A stretch of DNA of 16,350 bases, taken from the NCBI GenBank assembly GCA_030531285.1, contig JAUNNW010000012.1, positions 1 to 16,350 of the forward strand. Reading direction: 5' to 3'. The translations under genes and the position numbers were made by a program. Below, in pieces: positions 14,524 to 16,350 of this stretch. The notes beneath the pieces were generated by a model. That model was given only the letters and a program-made list of their open reading frames with translations, ran no database searches and was not told where the DNA came from. The DNA is from Synergistaceae bacterium (lineage in GTDB: Bacteria > Synergistota > Synergistia > Synergistales > Synergistaceae). Within the stretch, counting starts at the first letter, position 1; each line of letters opens with the position of its first letter.

Positions 14524-15470
14524 AAACGAAACTGGTTGCCATAATAGGGCAGACGGCAGTCGGCAAAACGGAATTCAGCCTTAAACTTGCCAAAAAACTG
14601 AACGCAGAAATAATATCCGTTGATTCTCGGCAAGTCTACAGGCACTTAAACGTCGGCGCGGACAAAATATCTGCCGAAATACGCGCGGTGATACCACACC
14701 ATCTCATAGACGTAGCCGAGCCTGACGAGATTTTCTCGGCTGCAGATTTCGCGGCGCTTGCCCAAAAGGCAATAAAAGAAATAAAAGCCATAAATAAAAC
14801 GCCTCTGCTTGTCGGCGGAACTCCGTTTTATTACAAGGCGCTGCTGGGTACCCTGCACGAGGATTTGCCGAAAGACGAAACGTTAAGAAAAGAACTTGAA
14901 CGCGAAATTGAAGAAAAAGGGCTTGCCGCGCTTCACGCAGAGCTTGAAAGCGTTGACCCCGTTTCCGCGGCAAGAATTCATCCCAACGACCCCGTACGCA
15001 CTATGCGGGCAGTTGAAATATACCGCCTGACGGGAAAACCCGCCGGCTGGTGGTACGAACATCAGAACAGGAAAGAACCTCCGTACGATATACTGTATAT
15101 CGGACTGACGCGCAACAGGGACGAGCTGTACGAGAACATAGCAAAACGCGTCAGACAGCAGTTTGAAAACGGTTATCCCGAAGAAGTCCGCTGGCTGCTT
15201 GAACACGGCTGCGACGAAAAGCTGCCTGCGCTTCAGGGCTTCGGCTACAGGGAACTTGTGAACTATCTTAAAGGCAGATGTACTTACGAAGAGGCTCTTG
15301 AAGGTGATATACGCTCAACAAAAGCCTTTTCGCGCAGACAAATGACATGGTTTAAGCATTTTGAGCCGTGCGTGTGGTACAATTTGTCTGAAATGAAAAC
15401 GGAAGAAGTCCTGCTTGACGCAGCCGCAAAATGCAAAACTTTTCTCTCGGAGGAACAGACATGCGAGTAA
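14520..15470 (+). CDS. miaA: tRNA dimethylallyltransferase
   Basis: MiaA transfers the dimethylallyl group of DMAPP to adenine 37 of tRNAs reading UNN codons (i6A37). The 316-aa protein is full length, with a P-loop GQTAVGKT (10-17), VDSRQVYRHLNVGADK (34-49), the VGGTPFYYKALL segment (98-109; most members have GGTGLY), HPNDPVRTMRAVEIYRLTGKP in the middle and the QGFGYREL motif towards the C-terminus. It overlaps mutL by ATGA, and its own 3' end overlaps ispH by 10 bases. The mutL-miaA order is widespread; here no hfq follows, unlike in Proteobacteria. The next gene, ispH, supplies the DMAPP substrate, which gives the pair a metabolic logic, although the link may be only positional. Confidence 0.96.
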   Translation: MKTKLVAIIGQTAVGKTEFSLKLAKKLNAEIISVDSRQVYRHLNVGADKISAEIRAVIPHHLIDVAEPDEIFSAADFAALAQKAIKEIKAINKTPLLVGGTPFYYKALLGTLHEDLPKDETLRKELEREIEEKGLAALHAELESVDPVSAARIHPNDPVRTMRAVEIYRLTGKPAGWWYEHQNRKEPPYDILYIGLTRNRDELYENIAKRVRQQFENGYPEEVRWLLEHGCDEKLPALQGFGYRELVNYLKGRCTYEEALEGDIRSTKAFSRRQMTWFKHFEPCVWYNLSEMKTEEVLLDAAAKCKTFLSEEQTCE

Positions 15471-16294
15471 TTACCGCTGACCCTATAGGGCTTTGCTTCG
15501 GTGTCAGACGTGCGATAAATATGCTTGAACAGGAACTGCAGAAAAACAGCAGGGTATATTCGCTCGGCAGTCCTATTCACAACCCGCAGGAAATAGCCAG
15601 ACTCGAAAAACTTGGACTTGTCGTAGTTGACAAAATCGACGACATTCCTGAAAACTCGGCGGCATTTGTCCGGACGCACGGCGCAACGCCGCAGATATTT
15701 GAACAGCTTGAAAAAAAATGCTCGTCTGTAATAGACGGAACCTGCCCTTTTGTGAAAACCGCACAGGAAAGGGCGCAGTCGCTCTCTGAAGAAAACTATA
15801 CGGTTGTCATTTCCGGCGATAAAAATCATCCTGAAGTGCAGGCAATCATGGGCTGTGTCAAAGGCAGTTCTGCGGTAGTTTCCGGCGCTTCGGAAATACC
15901 CGAAACACTGCGCGGCAAACGCTGCGGAATAATGAGCCAGACCACGCAGAAAGTGACAGTTTTTTCGGAACTTGTCAGTGCTTTCGTTGATATGTCGCCT
16001 GAAATTAAAGTGTACAACACAATCTGCAAAGCGACGCTCGCGCGTCAGGAATCATTAAAAAGGTTGACCTCAGACGTAGATGGTATTATAGTACTTGGCG
16101 GGCACGACAGCGCGAATACGAGAAACCTGGTACGCATTGCGGAAGATGCCTCTGTTCCCGTGCTTTGGATTGAGTGTGCGGAACAGCTTGAAAGGAAGTG
16201 GTTTGAAGGCAAAGAAAGCATAGGAATAGCTGCCGGATGCAGCACACCGGACTGGCTGATAAAACAGCTGATTGAAAAATTACAAAAGATGTAA
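15461..16294 (+). CDS. ispH: 4-hydroxy-3-methylbut-2-enyl diphosphate reductase
   Basis: IspH is the [4Fe-4S] enzyme that makes IPP and DMAPP in the last step of the MEP pathway. The 277-aa protein has the three cluster cysteines Cys12 (GLCFGVRRA), Cys95 (DGTCPFV) and Cys189 (NTICKAT), and substrate residues His40 (SPIHNP), His73 (RTHGAT), His123 and Glu125 (KNHPEVQ), plus Ser217 and Asn219 (GGHDSANTRNL). The closing motif reads GCSTPDWLI at 259-267 where GASTP is usual, so a fourth cysteine (260) lies beside the diphosphate-binding serine. I use ATG at 15461 with CGGAGGA 7 bases upstream and not the in-frame ATG at 15431, because the protein then starts MRVITADPIGLCFG and Cys12 matches E. 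coli numbering. The protein ends here: it is not fused to S1, as some clostridial IspH are. Confidence 0.96.
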   Translation: MRVITADPIGLCFGVRRAINMLEQELQKNSRVYSLGSPIHNPQEIARLEKLGLVVVDKIDDIPENSAAFVRTHGATPQIFEQLEKKCSSVIDGTCPFVKTAQERAQSLSEENYTVVISGDKNHPEVQAIMGCVKGSSAVVSGASEIPETLRGKRCGIMSQTTQKVTVFSELVSAFVDMSPEIKVYNTICKATLARQESLKRLTSDVDGIIVLGGHDSANTRNLVRIAEDASVPVLWIECAEQLERKWFEGKESIGIAAGCSTPDWLIKQLIEKLQKM

Positions 16295-16315
16295 TCACAG
16301 AAGGAGCAGAAGAAA

Positions 16316-16350
16316 ATGGTAGACGAACTTCGCACAAACGAAGAAAATGC
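16316..16350 (+). CDS. 5' end of a CDS, probably 30S ribosomal protein S1 (by context)
   Basis: AAGGAG at 16301-16306 is followed 9 bases later by ATG, opening a frame MVDELRTNEENA that runs off the window edge. It lies 21 bases after ispH with no terminator between. In many Clostridia and related phyla ispH is followed by, or fused to, the S1-domain gene rpsA, so S1 is the best guess. Twelve residues are too few to confirm this from sequence; the start itself is well supported. Confidence 0.6.
   Translation, partial: MVDELRTNEEN

Overview
The window is a dense, one-directional block of bacterial housekeeping genes. Fourteen CDSs lie on the + strand, all complete except the last, which runs off the right edge. 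Most are separated by 0-50 bases, and several overlap by 4-11 bases. I see no mobile element, phage gene, CRISPR array, rRNA, tRNA or defence gene.

Gene content and order suggest a Gram-negative-lineage anaerobe of the Synergistota; a member of the Clostridia is the main alternative. The pointers are an efp / zinc-ribbon / Asp23 / nusB / xseA run, an archaeal/Thermotoga-type adenosylhomocysteinase beside an MTA/SAH deaminase, and an alaS-ruvX-mutS-mutL-miaA-ispH string. The taxon is inferred from recalled gene order, not from a search.

Layout. (1) Positions 1-226 are non-coding apart from a possible few-codon tail of an upstream gene. They contain two small inverted repeats and an extended -10 promoter for efp. 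(2) 227-3510 encodes translation and transcription functions: EF-P, an acidic zinc-ribbon protein of the clostridial CD1247 type, an Asp23/Gls24 protein, then (after a 91-base gap with a long perfect hairpin) NusB and the large subunit of exonuclease VII. (3) 3513-7051 is a sulfur-nucleoside salvage cluster: methylthioribose-1-phosphate isomerase, adenosylhomocysteinase and MTA/SAH deaminase, which clear the by-products of S-adenosylmethionine use. (4) 7095-10145 is alanyl-tRNA synthetase and RuvX. (5) 10151-14523 is mismatch repair, MutS (TTG start) and MutL (endonuclease type), overlapping by ATGA. (6) 14520-16294 is MiaA (tRNA i6A37 synthesis) and IspH (last step of the MEP isoprenoid pathway). 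IspH yields the DMAPP that MiaA uses. (7) From 16316 a further CDS begins, by context probably ribosomal protein S1.

No undescribed system is evident. The points most worth checking are the arginine-tipped EF-P loop, the 15-bp hairpin between asp23 and nusB whose A/T flanks are reversed relative to an intrinsic terminator, the deamination route implied by the mtnA-ahcY-mtaD cluster, the XseA gene without an adjacent xseB, and the uncharacterised zinc-ribbon protein.
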